From Flagellimonas sp. CMM7 (GTDB lineage Bacteria; Bacteroidota; Bacteroidia; Flavobacteriales; Flavobacteriaceae), in the NCBI RefSeq assembly GCF_021390195.1, contig NZ_CP090003.1, positions 670,001-734,000 of the forward strand: a DNA stretch of 64,000 bases, written 5' to 3'. The notes beneath the pieces were generated by a model. The model saw only the letters and a list, made by a program, of their open reading frames with translations. It was not told the origin of the DNA and ran no database searches. Position numbers and translations under genes: made by a program. This document shows, piece by piece, positions 34,981-44,522 of the stretch (the stretch's first letter is position 1; the number at the start of each line of letters is the position of its first letter).

Positions 34981-36822
34981 TTGAAAGCAATTGAAACCAT
35001 TCCCCATAATTACCTACTAAAACAATTACCCAAAGCTACTGCTCTTATTGACACGAATTATTTTTTGATAGAAGCCTCTAATTCATGGTTAAACATTTTT
35101 GACTTAGAACCAAAAAATACGCTTAGCAGAAGTATTTTTGATTTTTATCATAGCCATAAAGGGTTTTCAAGCAAAGCACTAAAAGAGTGTTTATCAAAAA
35201 AGCACAAACCAATAATTCGTCATAAAAAGTATGAGAAGGAAAATGAAAGATGGTTTGAAAGTACTTTTGCGCCTTGGTTTGATGAAAAGGAAAATGTACT
35301 TGGCACAATAGTGCAAATAGAAGACATAACTAACGAGATTGAAAAAGAACTTGAACTTGAAAGAATCAAGACTTTGCTTCAAGCAAAATCCGAAGTTGCC
35401 AAAGTAGGTAGCTGGGAATATGATATATCTACCGAAAAACTCACTTGGTGCCCTGTAACCAAGGAAATTCACCAAGTAGCTCCTAACTATAAGCCTAACG
35501 TAAACCAAGGTATAGAATTCTATAAACATGGTTATAGCAAAAACAAAATCTCCATGCTCTTTCACAAAGTACTGGAAGACGGCACTCCTTTTCACGAACG
35601 CTTAATCATAATTACCAGTAAAGGTGAAGAGAGATGGGTAGCTACCGGCGGAAAAGCAATAAAAAAGAATGGGGAAATTGTTAAGCTCTTTGGAACTTTT
35701 CAAGATATTAACGATCAAGTTGTAGCAGAAATTAAAACGAAGGAAAGCGAACAACTATTAACCACACTGATTGATAATCTACCTATAAATGTCTTTATCA
35801 AGGACAAGGACTCAAAAAAGATATTGGTAAACAAGGCTGAGTGCCAATACTTAGGAACAACTCCCGATAAACTAATAGGCAAAACGGACTTTGATCTTTA
35901 TGATAAAAAAGTAGCACAGATTTCAAGAGATGAAGATGTTGAAGTGATGCGCACATTAAAACCTATGATTGGAATTGAAACCATTAATATAAAAAAAGAT
36001 GGTAGTGCCACTAATTTTCTTACCTCAAAGATTCCGCTTCTAGACTTAAAGGGCAAAGCATACGGTCTTATTGGTATGAGTATGGATATCACCCATATAA
36101 AACAAAAAGAAGATCAACTACAGGATTTAATCAATGTAACCGCAATACAGAACAAAAAGCTCATAAACTTTGCGCACATTGTTTCTCACAATTTAAGATC
36201 CCACACTGCCAATTTTTCTATGCTTTTAGAATTTCTTGTTAAAGAAAAAGAAGAACAGGAGAAAAAGAGAATCATGAAAATGTTGTCTCATGCTTCTGAT
36301 AATCTCTTAGATACATTGGAAAATTTAAATGAAGTTGTGGACATAAGTACCAACGTCAACCTAGATAAGAAATCTTTAAATCTTAATGACAACATTCTTA
36401 AGGTTCAGCAAAACTTAGCCGGTTTCTTAGTAAAACATAAAGTAGAATTCAATAATTCTGTTCCAAAAAAATTATCAGTAATGAGTGTTCCTGCTTACTT
36501 GGAAAGTATTATTCTAAACTTAATTACCAATGCCGTAAAGTATAGCAAGCCAAAAGAAAATCCCACCATCACTCTAAGTGCTCAAAAACAAGAAAAAAGT
36601 GTTGTTTTCAGCATAAGTGATAGTGGAATGGGTATAGATCTAAATAGATACGGAGGTAAAATTTTTGGAATGTATAAAACCTTTCATAAAAACAAAGATG
36701 CTAGAGGTCTCGGTCTATATATTATAAAGAATCAGGTAGAGGCGATGGGTGGCAATATAACCGTAACTAGTGAAATAAATAAAGGTACTACATTCAATGT
36801 TTATTTTAATGAAGAAGATTAA
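34981..36822 (+). CDS. multi-PAS sensor histidine kinase
   Basis: This 613-residue soluble histidine kinase has three PAS/PAC-type sensor domains at roughly residues 15-120, 140-255 and 258-380. A dimerisation domain follows with the phospho-accepting histidine in FAHIVSHNLRSHTANFSMLL (~residue 398), then an ATPase domain with the N box LITNAVKYSKP (~residue 515), SISDSGMGIDL and DARGLGLYIIKNQVEAMGG. There are no transmembrane segments, so it senses a cytoplasmic signal. The start codon is TTG; no in-frame ATG exists near the first PAS domain. Its 3' end overlaps the receiver gene. Confidence 0.9.
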   Translation: MKAIETIPHNYLLKQLPKATALIDTNYFLIEASNSWLNIFDLEPKNTLSRSIFDFYHSHKGFSSKALKECLSKKHKPIIRHKKYEKENERWFESTFAPWFDEKENVLGTIVQIEDITNEIEKELELERIKTLLQAKSEVAKVGSWEYDISTEKLTWCPVTKEIHQVAPNYKPNVNQGIEFYKHGYSKNKISMLFHKVLEDGTPFHERLIIITSKGEERWVATGGKAIKKNGEIVKLFGTFQDINDQVVAEIKTKESEQLLTTLIDNLPINVFIKDKDSKKILVNKAECQYLGTTPDKLIGKTDFDLYDKKVAQISRDEDVEVMRTLKPMIGIETINIKKDGSATNFLTSKIPLLDLKGKAYGLIGMSMDITHIKQKEDQLQDLINVTAIQNKKLINFAHIVSHNLRSHTANFSMLLEFLVKEKEEQEKKRIMKMLSHASDNLLDTLENLNEVVDISTNVNLDKKSLNLNDNILKVQQNLAGFLVKHKVEFNNSVPKKLSVMSVPAYLESIILNLITNAVKYSKPKENPTITLSAQKQEKSVVFSISDSGMGIDLNRYGGKIFGMYKTFHKNKDARGLGLYIIKNQVEAMGGNITVTSEINKGTTFNVYFNEED

Positions 36823-37222
36823 TAGCATATTTATTATAGATGATGATCCTATAACTATTTTCGGTATAAAAAAAATGCTGAAAACCACTGTCATTTGTAA
36901 AGACATTAAGGACTTTGAAAATGGAAAAACAGCATTGGAAGGGTTAAAAGAAAGGATTAAAAAAGGAGCTTCCATACCAGAAGTTATTTTTTTAGATATT
37001 AACATGCCGATTATGGATGGATGGGAGTTCTTGGAGGAATTTGTGGAAATGGATATTAAGGAAAAAATAATCATTAATGTAATTACATCTTCCATTGATC
37101 CATTAGATTACAAGAGATGGAATGACTTTAGGTTAAAATCCTTGCACTATCTTAATTTCAAAAACAAACCCATCTACAAGATTGAAGCTACAGACCTAAA
37201 TAGAATCAATATGGCATCATAA
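36809..37222 (+). CDS. single-domain response regulator
   Basis: This CheY-like receiver of about 137 residues has an acidic pair in SIFIIDDDPITIFG, phospho-acceptor aspartate in VIFLDINMPIMDGWEF, the Thr/Ser in VITSSIDP and the lysine in NFKNKPI. It is the probable partner of the PAS histidine kinase, whose gene it overlaps by 14 bases when started at 36809 (MKKINSIF); an ATG four codons upstream is the alternative. There is no output domain, so it likely acts by protein contact or in a phosphorelay. Confidence 0.87.
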   Translation: MKKINSIFIIDDDPITIFGIKKMLKTTVICKDIKDFENGKTALEGLKERIKKGASIPEVIFLDINMPIMDGWEFLEEFVEMDIKEKIIINVITSSIDPLDYKRWNDFRLKSLHYLNFKNKPIYKIEATDLNRINMAS

Positions 37223-37294
37223 TTATTTTATTGTCTATTTTTATGGTAGGAAAGAAATTTTCGCAAAGTTATTTTCAATTAGCATTCCACAACC

Positions 37295-39067
37295 TTGAAG
37301 TATTTTATTTTTCTGATAGTACCAATGTTCTTTTTATCCTGTGAAACCCAAACACAAGATAAAATTGCCTCCTACCAAACATTTTATGAAACTTCGCAAG
37401 GAAAAGAGACTCCCACGTACCAAGAAACAATTGCGTTTTATATAAAGTTGGCTAAAGATTTTCCTGAAATCAATATCCAGACTTTAGGACAAACGGATAG
37501 TGGGTATCCCTTGCATATGGTCACCTTTAATCCTGATGGAGATTTTAATTTTGAGAACGTACGTAAGGAAAAGGCCATTGTCCTAATTAATAATGGTATC
37601 CATCCTGGAGAAAGTGATGGTATTGATGCTACCATGCTCCTTTACCGTGATTTAGCCACAAAAAAACTATCACATCCTAAAAACACAGTTTTAGTAACTA
37701 TTCCTATTTATAATATTGGTGGAGCCTTGTATAGAAATTCTACCACTAGAGCAAATCAAAATGGACCATCTGAATACGGTTTTCGCGGAAATGCGCTAAA
37801 CTATGACCTGAACAGGGATTTTGTAAAAATGGATACTAAAAACGCAAAAACCTTTACGCAGATTTTTCATTTAGTAAAACCTGATGTTTTTATTGACAAC
37901 CATGTAAGCAACGGGGCAGATTATCAATACACATTAACACATCTTTTTACACAACATAATAAGATGGGCGGAAAGCTAGGCAACTATCTTCATAAAGAAT
38001 TCATGCCGCAAGTGGAAAAATCATTAGCAGAAAAAGATTTGGACATAACACCTTACGTAAATGTGTTCAACAGGCCACCAGAATTCGGTTTTAGCCAATT
38101 TATGGATCATCCCAGATATTCAACAGGGTATACCACTCTTTGGAGCACTTTAGGTTTAATGGTGGAAACCCACATGCTAAAACCTTATAAAAATAGGGTT
38201 GAAGGTACTTATGAGCTTATGCAAAGTATGATATCCGTTGCTGAAAAGGAATATGAAACCATAAAAACGATGCGCAAAGAGACTTTGGAGGAGAATCCGA
38301 AGGCTTCAGAATATTATTTTAATTGGCAAGTGGATACTACCCAAACATCAACATTGAATTTTAAAGGGTATGAAGCTGAACGAATACAAAGCGAAGTAAC
38401 AGGTTTGTGGAGGTTAAAATATGACCAAACCAAGCCTTTTACCAAAGAGACTACTTATTACAACTACTACTTTCCACAAGACACAGTTTCCGTTCCTGCC
38501 GCTTACCTAATAAAACAAAGTTGGCAAAAAATAATGGATAGGCTGGATGCTAATAAAATTCAATATTTTAAGATAGAGAAAGATACGGTTCTGACGGTGG
38601 AATCCTATAAAATTTTGGATTACAATACCAGAGAAAACCCGTATGAAGGACACTACCTTCATTACAATACCGAAGTTGGGGAAAGTATGATTAAGGTTGC
38701 CTTCAGAGCTGGGGATTTTGTAGTTCCAACAAATCAAGAGGGTATCCGGTATATTTTGGAAACACTTGAACCCCAAGGAGCAGATTCCTTTTTTAATTGG
38801 AATTTCTTTGACACCGTTCTTCAACAAAAAGAAGGGTTTTCCCCGTATGTTTTTGAAGATGTGGCTTTGGATATGCTGAAAAAGGATTCCGTACTTCGTG
38901 GTAACTTTCTACTTAAAAAGGAGGTTGACCCAGAGTTTTCCAAAGACTGGTACGCCCAATTAGATTGGATTTATCAACGCTCAAAATACAAAGAAGAACC
39001 TTATTTAAGATACCCCGTATATCGTGTTGTAAAAGGTAGTAGGGCTTCTACTATTCTTGGTCAGTAA
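37295..39067 (+). CDS. M14 family metallopeptidase, lipoprotein
   Basis: This is a second M14 zinc carboxypeptidase, of 590 residues. A TTG start gives the lipoprotein signal MKYFIFLIVPMFFLSC; the only nearby ATG would leave too short a signal. Zinc ligands are HPGE in NNGIHPGESDGID (~residue 106) and the histidine in IDNHVSNGADYQY (~residue 200), with the glutamate in MVETHML (~residue 292). A large C-terminal region of unknown role follows the peptidase domain. Its 3' end overlaps that of the convergent NUDIX gene by 17 bases. Confidence 0.85.
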   Translation: MKYFIFLIVPMFFLSCETQTQDKIASYQTFYETSQGKETPTYQETIAFYIKLAKDFPEINIQTLGQTDSGYPLHMVTFNPDGDFNFENVRKEKAIVLINNGIHPGESDGIDATMLLYRDLATKKLSHPKNTVLVTIPIYNIGGALYRNSTTRANQNGPSEYGFRGNALNYDLNRDFVKMDTKNAKTFTQIFHLVKPDVFIDNHVSNGADYQYTLTHLFTQHNKMGGKLGNYLHKEFMPQVEKSLAEKDLDITPYVNVFNRPPEFGFSQFMDHPRYSTGYTTLWSTLGLMVETHMLKPYKNRVEGTYELMQSMISVAEKEYETIKTMRKETLEENPKASEYYFNWQVDTTQTSTLNFKGYEAERIQSEVTGLWRLKYDQTKPFTKETTYYNYYFPQDTVSVPAAYLIKQSWQKIMDRLDANKIQYFKIEKDTVLTVESYKILDYNTRENPYEGHYLHYNTEVGESMIKVAFRAGDFVVPTNQEGIRYILETLEPQGADSFFNWNFFDTVLQQKEGFSPYVFEDVALDMLKKDSVLRGNFLLKKEVDPEFSKDWYAQLDWIYQRSKYKEEPYLRYPVYRVVKGSRASTILGQ

Positions 39068-39659
39068 TAGACCATCCCTCAAATAATACTTTAATATTGA
39101 AGTATGAGTTTTTCAAAGCCTTTTTAGCTTTTTTGGGACCTTTCCATTTCACTTTCATAATACCTTCCTCTTTCTGCCCAACCAATTTGCCATCATAAGT
39201 GGTATACATAGCAAACCAATGTACCTGCTTTAAACGATATTCTCCGTTCCTTCTAAAAACATGGTATGTGGTTCGTAAGAACTTGTCAATAACCAAGTCT
39301 CGCACACCTGTTTCCTCTTCTACCTCTCTAATAGCAGCCTTTTCAATAGATTCACCCTTATCAACTTTGCCTTTAGGCAAGTCCCATTTATCATTTCTAT
39401 AAATGAATAGAATCTTGCCTTTTGGATTTGTTACAAATCCTCCGCCAGCTACCACCACCGGAAGCTTATGCATAAAAACATCAAGCATTTTTTCTTCATC
39501 GGGGTGGTATATGTAAGCCTCTTTCAACCTGCCCTTTGACAAGGAATCAATAGCCATTAGTATAGAATCACCATCCAAAGAAAAGAGGTTCCCATTAGAA
39601 TTCTCTTGACGCTCATTTGTTAAAATCAGTGGGGACTCATTAACAAAAACTTTATACAT
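39051..39659 (-). CDS. NUDIX hydrolase
   Basis: This NUDIX hydrolase has about 202 residues. The NUDIX box is complete in GKVDKGESIEKAAIREVEEE (~residue 93) and continues TGV. An N-terminal region of about 60 residues precedes the domain and is typical of the Flavobacteriia protein. I start it at 39659 (MYKVFVNESPL), because the ATG at 39686 lies inside pyrE. The start lies only seven bases from the pyrE start on the other strand. Substrate (a nucleoside diphosphate derivative) is unknown. Confidence 0.88.
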   Translation of the reverse strand: MYKVFVNESPLILTNERQENSNGNLFSLDGDSILMAIDSLSKGRLKEAYIYHPDEEKMLDVFMHKLPVVVAGGGFVTNPKGKILFIYRNDKWDLPKGKVDKGESIEKAAIREVEEETGVRDLVIDKFLRTTYHVFRRNGEYRLKQVHWFAMYTTYDGKLVGQKEEGIMKVKWKGPKKAKKALKNSYFNIKVLFEGWSITDQE

Positions 39660-39662
39660 TTG
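39655..39662 (+). promoter_or_regulatory. candidate pyrE promoter -7 element
   Basis: TACATTTG matches the Bacteroidota -7 consensus and ends four bases before the pyrE ATG, so transcription would start about at the start codon (a leaderless mRNA). The motif also covers the start codon of the divergent NUDIX gene. No convincing -33 box is visible. Confidence 0.45.
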
Positions 39663-39666
39663 CGCA

Positions 39667-40305
39667 ATGGTTTTAAACAAGGACACTGCAAAGAAAACAG
39701 CCGAACTTCTGCTACAAATTAATGCAATTAAGTTGGAACCAGAAAATCCATTTACTTGGGCTTCTGGTTGGAAATCCCCTATCTATTGCGATAATAGAGT
39801 CATGCTCTCTTATCCTAAAATAAGAAGTTATGTTGGTGAAGAGATGGCAAAACAAGTGGAAACATTGTATGGAAAACCAGATGTTATTGCTGGAGTTGCT
39901 ACCGGAGCTATAGGCATTGGCGTTTTAGTTGCCGAGGCAATGGGACTGCCATTTATCTATGTTCGCCCAGAACCAAAATCACACGGAAGACAGAATCAGA
40001 TTGAAGGTTATTTGGAACCAGGACAAAGTGTGGTGGTCATTGAGGACTTAATAAGTACCGGAAAAAGCAGTCTAAATGCAGTAAAAGCATTAAAGGCCCA
40101 GCAAGCCAACGTGCTGGGTATGATTGCTATTTTTACTTATGGATTTGCAACTGCGACCGACAATTTTTCAAATGAAAATGTTGAGCTCCACACCTTATCA
40201 GATTATGATCATTTGATTGAACAAGCTTCTGAAACCAATTATATAAAAGAATCTCATCTACAAACCTTATTGCAGTGGAAATCAAATCCTCAGCAATGGA
40301 AATAA
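39667..40305 (+). CDS. pyrE: orotate phosphoribosyltransferase
   Basis: This enzyme converts orotate and PRPP to OMP in pyrimidine synthesis. It shows FTWASGWKSPIYCDNR (~residue 24), KPDVIAGVATGAIGIG (~residue 72), VRPEPKSHGRQNQIEG (~residue 99) and the PRPP loop SVVVIEDLISTGKSS (~residue 119). The 212 residues are normal. It starts seven bases from the divergent NUDIX gene and is followed after nine bases by an SRPBCC-like gene. Confidence 0.95.
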   Translation: MVLNKDTAKKTAELLLQINAIKLEPENPFTWASGWKSPIYCDNRVMLSYPKIRSYVGEEMAKQVETLYGKPDVIAGVATGAIGIGVLVAEAMGLPFIYVRPEPKSHGRQNQIEGYLEPGQSVVVIEDLISTGKSSLNAVKALKAQQANVLGMIAIFTYGFATATDNFSNENVELHTLSDYDHLIEQASETNYIKESHLQTLLQWKSNPQQWK

Positions 40306-40314
40306 TCTTACACT

Positions 40315-40710
40315 ATGCATATTGAAGTCCCCAAAAAGAAAGTGGCCAAAAGTGATAAAGAAGTTTTTGATTTTTTAAGTGACATCAAGAATTTTAAAAC
40401 CTTAATGCCTGATAATATTGACAAATTTGAGGTTTTAGATGAAAAGACCTTCAAATTTGCTTTAAAGGGCATGCCAGAAATAATTCTAAGATTAAAAGAA
40501 CAGTTTCCTAACGAGAAGGTTGTACTTGGTGCAGCCAGTGATAAGTTACCATTTACATTGACTGGAAACATAGAAGCTTTAAGTGATAATGAAAGTGAAG
40601 TAGGTCTTAGTTTTGAAGGGGAATTTAACGCCATGATGGCCATGATGATAAAAACTCCCATTACCAATTTCATGGAGACGCTCTCGTCGAATTTGGATAA
40701 AATAAGCTAG
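40315..40710 (+). CDS. SRPBCC-like (polyketide cyclase/START-fold) small protein
   Basis: This 131-residue protein has no signal and a pattern typical of the SRPBCC fold: KVAKSDKEVFDFLSDIKNFK at the start, central strands FKFALKGMPEIILRLKE, and a long C-terminal helix MMAMMIKTPITNFMETLSSN. It may bind a hydrophobic ligand; nothing more specific can be said. It follows pyrE by nine bases. Its TAG stop shares the palindrome CTAG with the stop of the convergent birA gene. Confidence 0.72.
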   Translation: MHIEVPKKKVAKSDKEVFDFLSDIKNFKTLMPDNIDKFEVLDEKTFKFALKGMPEIILRLKEQFPNEKVVLGAASDKLPFTLTGNIEALSDNESEVGLSFEGEFNAMMAMMIKTPITNFMETLSSNLDKIS

Positions 40711-41450
40711 TATAACAGCGATACTTCTTTTAACCCGAACTCCTTAAATATTTTATCTTCTAACTCTAAGACCAGTTTTCCCTCTGGTGAGATACCACGG
40801 ATAAACCCCATGAACAATTGTCCTTCCATATTCTTAAAAGTTGAAGGCTTATCCTTTCTAAAAAGTAACGCTAAATAAGAGGGCAATAGTTGTGAAACTG
40901 ATTTTCCTTCAATTTCGATAAGATAGTATTTCAACCTTTCCAAAATTTTGTTTAGCAGTTCATCAAGGTCAAAATACTTTCCGGTTAAAGACTTCAGTGA
41001 TGCGACTTTTTCCAAGTTTTCGTAATATGTTTGATTCACATTTAGACCTATTCCAATAATGGAATTTTGAATCAACTGCCCTTTAAGAACATTTTCTATT
41101 AAAATGCCACAAATTTTAGAAGAACCTGACATAATGTCGTTGGGCCATTTCACCTTTAAATCTGGTATGGACAACTCCCTCAAAACATCACATATTGCAA
41201 GAGAAATACAAATATTTAAGCTGAACTGATGAATAACCTCAAAGGATTTAAACTTCTTCAACACACTAAAAGTCAAGTTTTTACCATCTTCAGACTGCCA
41301 GGTAGTTCCCATTTGCCCCCTACCTTTTAACTGGCTTTTGGCCACAACCACGGTAAAATCACCCAAGGTTTTAGACTGTATCAAATCTTTTAAATAGAGA
41401 TTTGTAGAGTCCGTGGCATCAAGTTTGATTATTTGTGATAGTTCTCCCAA
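40707..41450 (-). CDS. birA: biotin--[acetyl-CoA-carboxylase] ligase
   Basis: This enzyme attaches biotin to the biotin carboxyl carrier protein. It has LDATDSTNLYLKDL, the ATP/biotin loop KSQLKGRGQMGTTWQSEDGK (~residues 39-58, split by position), VKWPNDIMSGSSKICGILIE and IGIGLNVNQ. The 247 residues lack the N-terminal winged-helix domain of E. coli BirA, so it is a ligase only, not a repressor. It diverges from the rsfS-ftsH operon. Confidence 0.93.
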   Translation of the reverse strand: MGELSQIIKLDATDSTNLYLKDLIQSKTLGDFTVVVAKSQLKGRGQMGTTWQSEDGKNLTFSVLKKFKSFEVIHQFSLNICISLAICDVLRELSIPDLKVKWPNDIMSGSSKICGILIENVLKGQLIQNSIIGIGLNVNQTYYENLEKVASLKSLTGKYFDLDELLNKILERLKYYLIEIEGKSVSQLLPSYLALLFRKDKPSTFKNMEGQLFMGFIRGISPEGKLVLELEDKIFKEFGLKEVSLLY

Positions 41451-41504
41451 AGTGGTGCGTCCAATGTTATGTTAAAAACTAGGGCTAAGAAAACAAAAAA
41501 AATA

Positions 41505-41512
41505 TAACTTTG
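41505..41512 (+). promoter_or_regulatory. promoter -7 element of the rsfS-ftsH operon
   Basis: TAACTTTG matches the -7 consensus and predicts transcription from about 41518, giving a 5' leader of roughly 14 bases before the rsfS ATG at 41532. No strong -33 is visible. Confidence 0.6.
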
Positions 41513-41531
41513 TAGAAATTAAAATTTTTGA

Positions 41532-41909
41532 ATGCAGAAAACGAAAGCTAGCGCAGATGAACTGATTGCCTTAATATTACATGGAATAGAAGAAGTTAAA
41601 GGAGTTGACATAAATCTACTTGATCTTAGGGAAATTGAAAATACAGTTTGTGACTATTTTATTATCTGCAATGGTACTTCTAACACGCATGTAAACGCAA
41701 TTGTTTCTTCCATCCAAAAAACTGTCAGTAAAGCTATACAAGATAAGCCCTGGCATGTTGAAGGTTCTGAAAACGCAGAATGGATTTTGATGGACTATGT
41801 AAATGTTGTTGTTCATGTATTTCAAAAACACATTAGGGAATTCTACGACATAGAAGGGCTTTGGGGTGACGCTAAAGTAACAATGGTGGAGAGCAGCTAC
41901 AATTCTTAA
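41532..41909 (+). CDS. rsfS: ribosomal silencing factor RsfS
   Basis: This 125-residue protein of the RsfS/Iojap family binds uL14 on the large subunit and blocks subunit joining during starvation. Landmarks are GIEEVKGVDINLLDLREIEN, CDYFIICNGTSNTHVNAIV (~residue 39), KPWHVEGSENAEWILMDYVN (~residue 72) and the end REFYDIEGLWGDAKV. It is the first gene of the operon and ends six bases before ftsH, a pairing common in Bacteroidota. Confidence 0.95.
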   Translation: MQKTKASADELIALILHGIEEVKGVDINLLDLREIENTVCDYFIICNGTSNTHVNAIVSSIQKTVSKAIQDKPWHVEGSENAEWILMDYVNVVVHVFQKHIREFYDIEGLWGDAKVTMVESSYNS

Positions 41910-41914
41910 AAAAA

Positions 41915-43858
41915 ATGGCAAAAGACAACAACAATTCTAATACCCCTAAGAAACCTCGTTTTAGTTCCTGGTGGATTTACGGTGTGGTAATCGCATTAAT
42001 TATTGGTTTTCAATTCTTTGGAGGCAACAGTTTCTCCAGTACAGAAAAAACCACGACCTCGGAACTACAGGAGTATTTAAGAAATGGGGACATTTCTGAA
42101 ATCCTGATTATAACCAACGCAAGACAGGCTAAAGTTTTCTTAACTGAGGAAGCACTGCAAAAAGATGTGCACAAAAATGTTTCTGAGAAACCTTTTAATT
42201 TTTCGGCAGGAAAAATTCCCCAGTACACTTTGGATTATGGAGACCTTCAGAATTTTGAAGATGAAATAAAAAGTATCAAAAAAGAAAATAATCTTGATAC
42301 GATTGTTGATTTTGATACAGAGTCAAACGTTTTAGGAGAGTTATTGCTCTCATTACTTCCATTTGCACTAATTATAGGTATTTGGATCTACCTGATGCGA
42401 AGAATGTCTGGCGGCGCCGGTGGTGGTGCCGGAGGTCAGATTTTCAATATTGGAAAATCAAAAGCAAAACTGTTTGATGAAAAAACAGATACTAGAACCT
42501 CGTTCAAAGATGTTGCTGGGCTTGAAGGAGCAAAAGAAGAGGTGCAAGAAATTGTGGAATTCCTTAAGCACCCAGATAAATACACATCACTTGGAGGAAA
42601 AATACCTAAAGGAGCCTTATTGGTAGGACCTCCAGGTACAGGTAAAACTCTACTGGCCAAAGCAGTGGCTGGGGAGGCAAAAGTTCCATTTTTCTCTCTA
42701 TCTGGTTCAGATTTTGTTGAGATGTTTGTGGGTGTAGGTGCATCACGTGTACGAGACCTTTTTAAGCAAGCCAAGGATAAATCACCTGCCATTATTTTTA
42801 TTGATGAAATTGATGCCATAGGTCGTGCCAGGGGTAAAAACAACTTTACAGGTTCCAATGATGAACGCGAAAACACGCTCAATCAATTATTAACCGAAAT
42901 GGATGGTTTTGGCACCAATACCAATGTCATTGTCCTGGCTGCCACCAACCGTGCTGATGTATTGGACAAGGCATTAATGCGTGCAGGTCGTTTTGACCGT
43001 CAAATCTATGTAGACCTTCCAGACATAAGAGAACGAAAGGAAATCTTTGAGGTTCACCTGCGTCCTATTAAAACTGCGGAGACGCTTGATTTGGATTTTC
43101 TTGCCAAACAAACACCTGGTTTCTCTGGGGCCGATATCGCAAATGTTTGTAATGAAGCAGCATTGATTGCAGCTAGAAAAGAGAAAAAAGCGGTAAACAA
43201 ACAAGATTTCCTAGATGCTGTTGATAGAATTGTAGGTGGTCTTGAAAAGAAAAATAAAATCATAACGGTTGAAGAGAAAAAGACCATTGCATATCATGAA
43301 GCTGGCCATGCTACGGTAAGCTGGATGTTAGAGCATGCGGCCCCATTGGTAAAGGTGACAATTGTTCCTAGAGGCCAATCTCTTGGAGCCGCTTGGTACT
43401 TGCCAGAAGAACGTTTAATTGTTCGTCCAGAGCAAATGTTAGACGAGATGTGCGCAACCATGGGAGGACGAGCTGCGGAACGTGTTATTTTCGACAAAAT
43501 ATCTACAGGTGCCCTTAGTGATTTGGAAAAAGTAACCAAACAAGCAAGAGCTATGGTTACCATATATGGGCTTAATGAGCAACTTGGAAACATTACCTAT
43601 TATGATTCTTCCGGGAACAATGAATATGGTTTTACAAAGCCATATAGTGAGGAAACAGCCCAGAAAATAGATGAAGAAATATCAAAAATCATAGAAGAGC
43701 AATACCAGCGGGCCATAAAATTATTAGCTGATAACAAGGATAAACTTACAGAGCTTGCCGATAGACTTTTAGAAAAAGAAGTTATCTTTAAAGATGATTT
43801 AGAAAAGATTTTTGGAAAAAGACCATTCGAAAAAGAAGAATTGGAAACTGCTGATTAA
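41915..43858 (+). CDS. ftsH: ATP-dependent zinc metalloprotease FtsH
   Basis: This membrane-anchored AAA+ protease degrades misfolded and regulatory proteins. Two transmembrane segments lie near residues 18-35 and 140-160. The AAA module has Walker A GPPGTGKT (~residue 239), Walker [13 protein letters not shown] (~residue 293) and the arginine region [15 protein letters not shown]. The M41 zinc site is [13 protein letters not shown] (~residue 450). The 647 residues are normal. A glycine-rich [20 protein letters not shown] linker follows the second membrane segment. Confidence 0.96.
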   Translation: MAKDNNNSNTPKKPRFSSWWIYGVVIALIIGFQFFGGNSFSSTEKTTTSELQEYLRNGDISEILIITNARQAKVFLTEEALQKDVHKNVSEKPFNFSAGKIPQYTLDYGDLQNFEDEIKSIKKENNLDTIVDFDTESNVLGELLLSLLPFALIIGIWIYLMRRMSGGAGGGAGGQIFNIGKSKAKLFDEKTDTRTSFKDVAGLEGAKEEVQEIVEFLKHPDKYTSLGGKIPKGALLVGPPGTGKTLLAKAVAGEAKVPFFSLSGSDFVEMFVGVGASRVRDLFKQAKDKSPAIIFIDEIDAIGRARGKNNFTGSNDERENTLNQLLTEMDGFGTNTNVIVLAATNRADVLDKALMRAGRFDRQIYVDLPDIRERKEIFEVHLRPIKTAETLDLDFLAKQTPGFSGADIANVCNEAALIAARKEKKAVNKQDFLDAVDRIVGGLEKKNKIITVEEKKTIAYHEAGHATVSWMLEHAAPLVKVTIVPRGQSLGAAWYLPEERLIVRPEQMLDEMCATMGGRAAERVIFDKISTGALSDLEKVTKQARAMVTIYGLNEQLGNITYYDSSGNNEYGFTKPYSEETAQKIDEEISKIIEEQYQRAIKLLADNKDKLTELADRLLEKEVIFKDDLEKIFGKRPFEKEELETAD

Positions 43859-43909
43859 ATTCAAATTCCAAAAATAACTTCGAATGACTAAATGTTGCTG
43901 ATAGCGTAA

Positions 43910-44518
43910 ATGGGAGTTTTTGATAAACTTTTTGGAGGTGGTAAAAAGGTTTCCAAGGAAACAGTGGAAACCCGTGGAGATCATATGCCTGACTTAAAGA
44001 TTCCCGTTGATGAAAAATTCACCATATACTTCAAAAAAAATGGAGGTAAGTTCATTTATTGCGAAGATGATGCCGAAATTTCTGAAGCCTTAAAGAGCAT
44101 AGTTTCTGAGAACGATTGGCAAAGTCATTTGTTCTATACTCTTGACCAACGACTACAAAGTCGTTTTTCTTCTGAAAAAATCGAGTTTACAGAAAACCGA
44201 AAAGAGAGTGATATTTTCTTTACGACCTGCGAACATTTGATTGCTCATAATGGTTCTATTTTGGTATGTTCAAATCAAATCAAAGAAAAAAAGCTTGATG
44301 AACTCCCTTCCAATCTAATCGTCTTTGCCACTACCAGTCAATTAGTGGATTCTATTAGTGAAGCATTAAAGGTCATCAAAGAGAAATATCGAAAAAATAT
44401 CCCTAATAATATTACAACCCTAAAACACTTCCAACCTACCCCAGAAAACAAAAATGATTTCCTATCCTACGGAAGTGCTTCAAAAAATGTATATCTTTTA
44501 CTCCTAGAAGATTACTAA
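43910..44518 (+). CDS. LUD (LutC-like) domain protein
   Basis: This 202-residue protein has a C-terminal LutC/YkgG-like LUD domain. Its central VESTAR-like region reads FFTTCEHLIAHNGSILVCSN (~residues 104-123), followed by NLIVFATTSQLVDSISEALK. The first 40 residues are basic and distinct. LUD proteins belong to lactate-utilisation systems in other bacteria; LutA and LutB are not here. Its conserved place between ftsH and cdsA in Flavobacteriia, as I recall, argues for a different role. Function unknown. Confidence 0.72.
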   Translation: MGVFDKLFGGGKKVSKETVETRGDHMPDLKIPVDEKFTIYFKKNGGKFIYCEDDAEISEALKSIVSENDWQSHLFYTLDQRLQSRFSSEKIEFTENRKESDIFFTTCEHLIAHNGSILVCSNQIKEKKLDELPSNLIVFATTSQLVDSISEALKVIKEKYRKNIPNNITTLKHFQPTPENKNDFLSYGSASKNVYLLLLEDY

Positions 44519-44522
44519 CCAC

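Noticed and set aside
42436..42882. A 148-codon frame opposite ftsH
   Set aside because: It is antisense to the Walker A and B region of FtsH.
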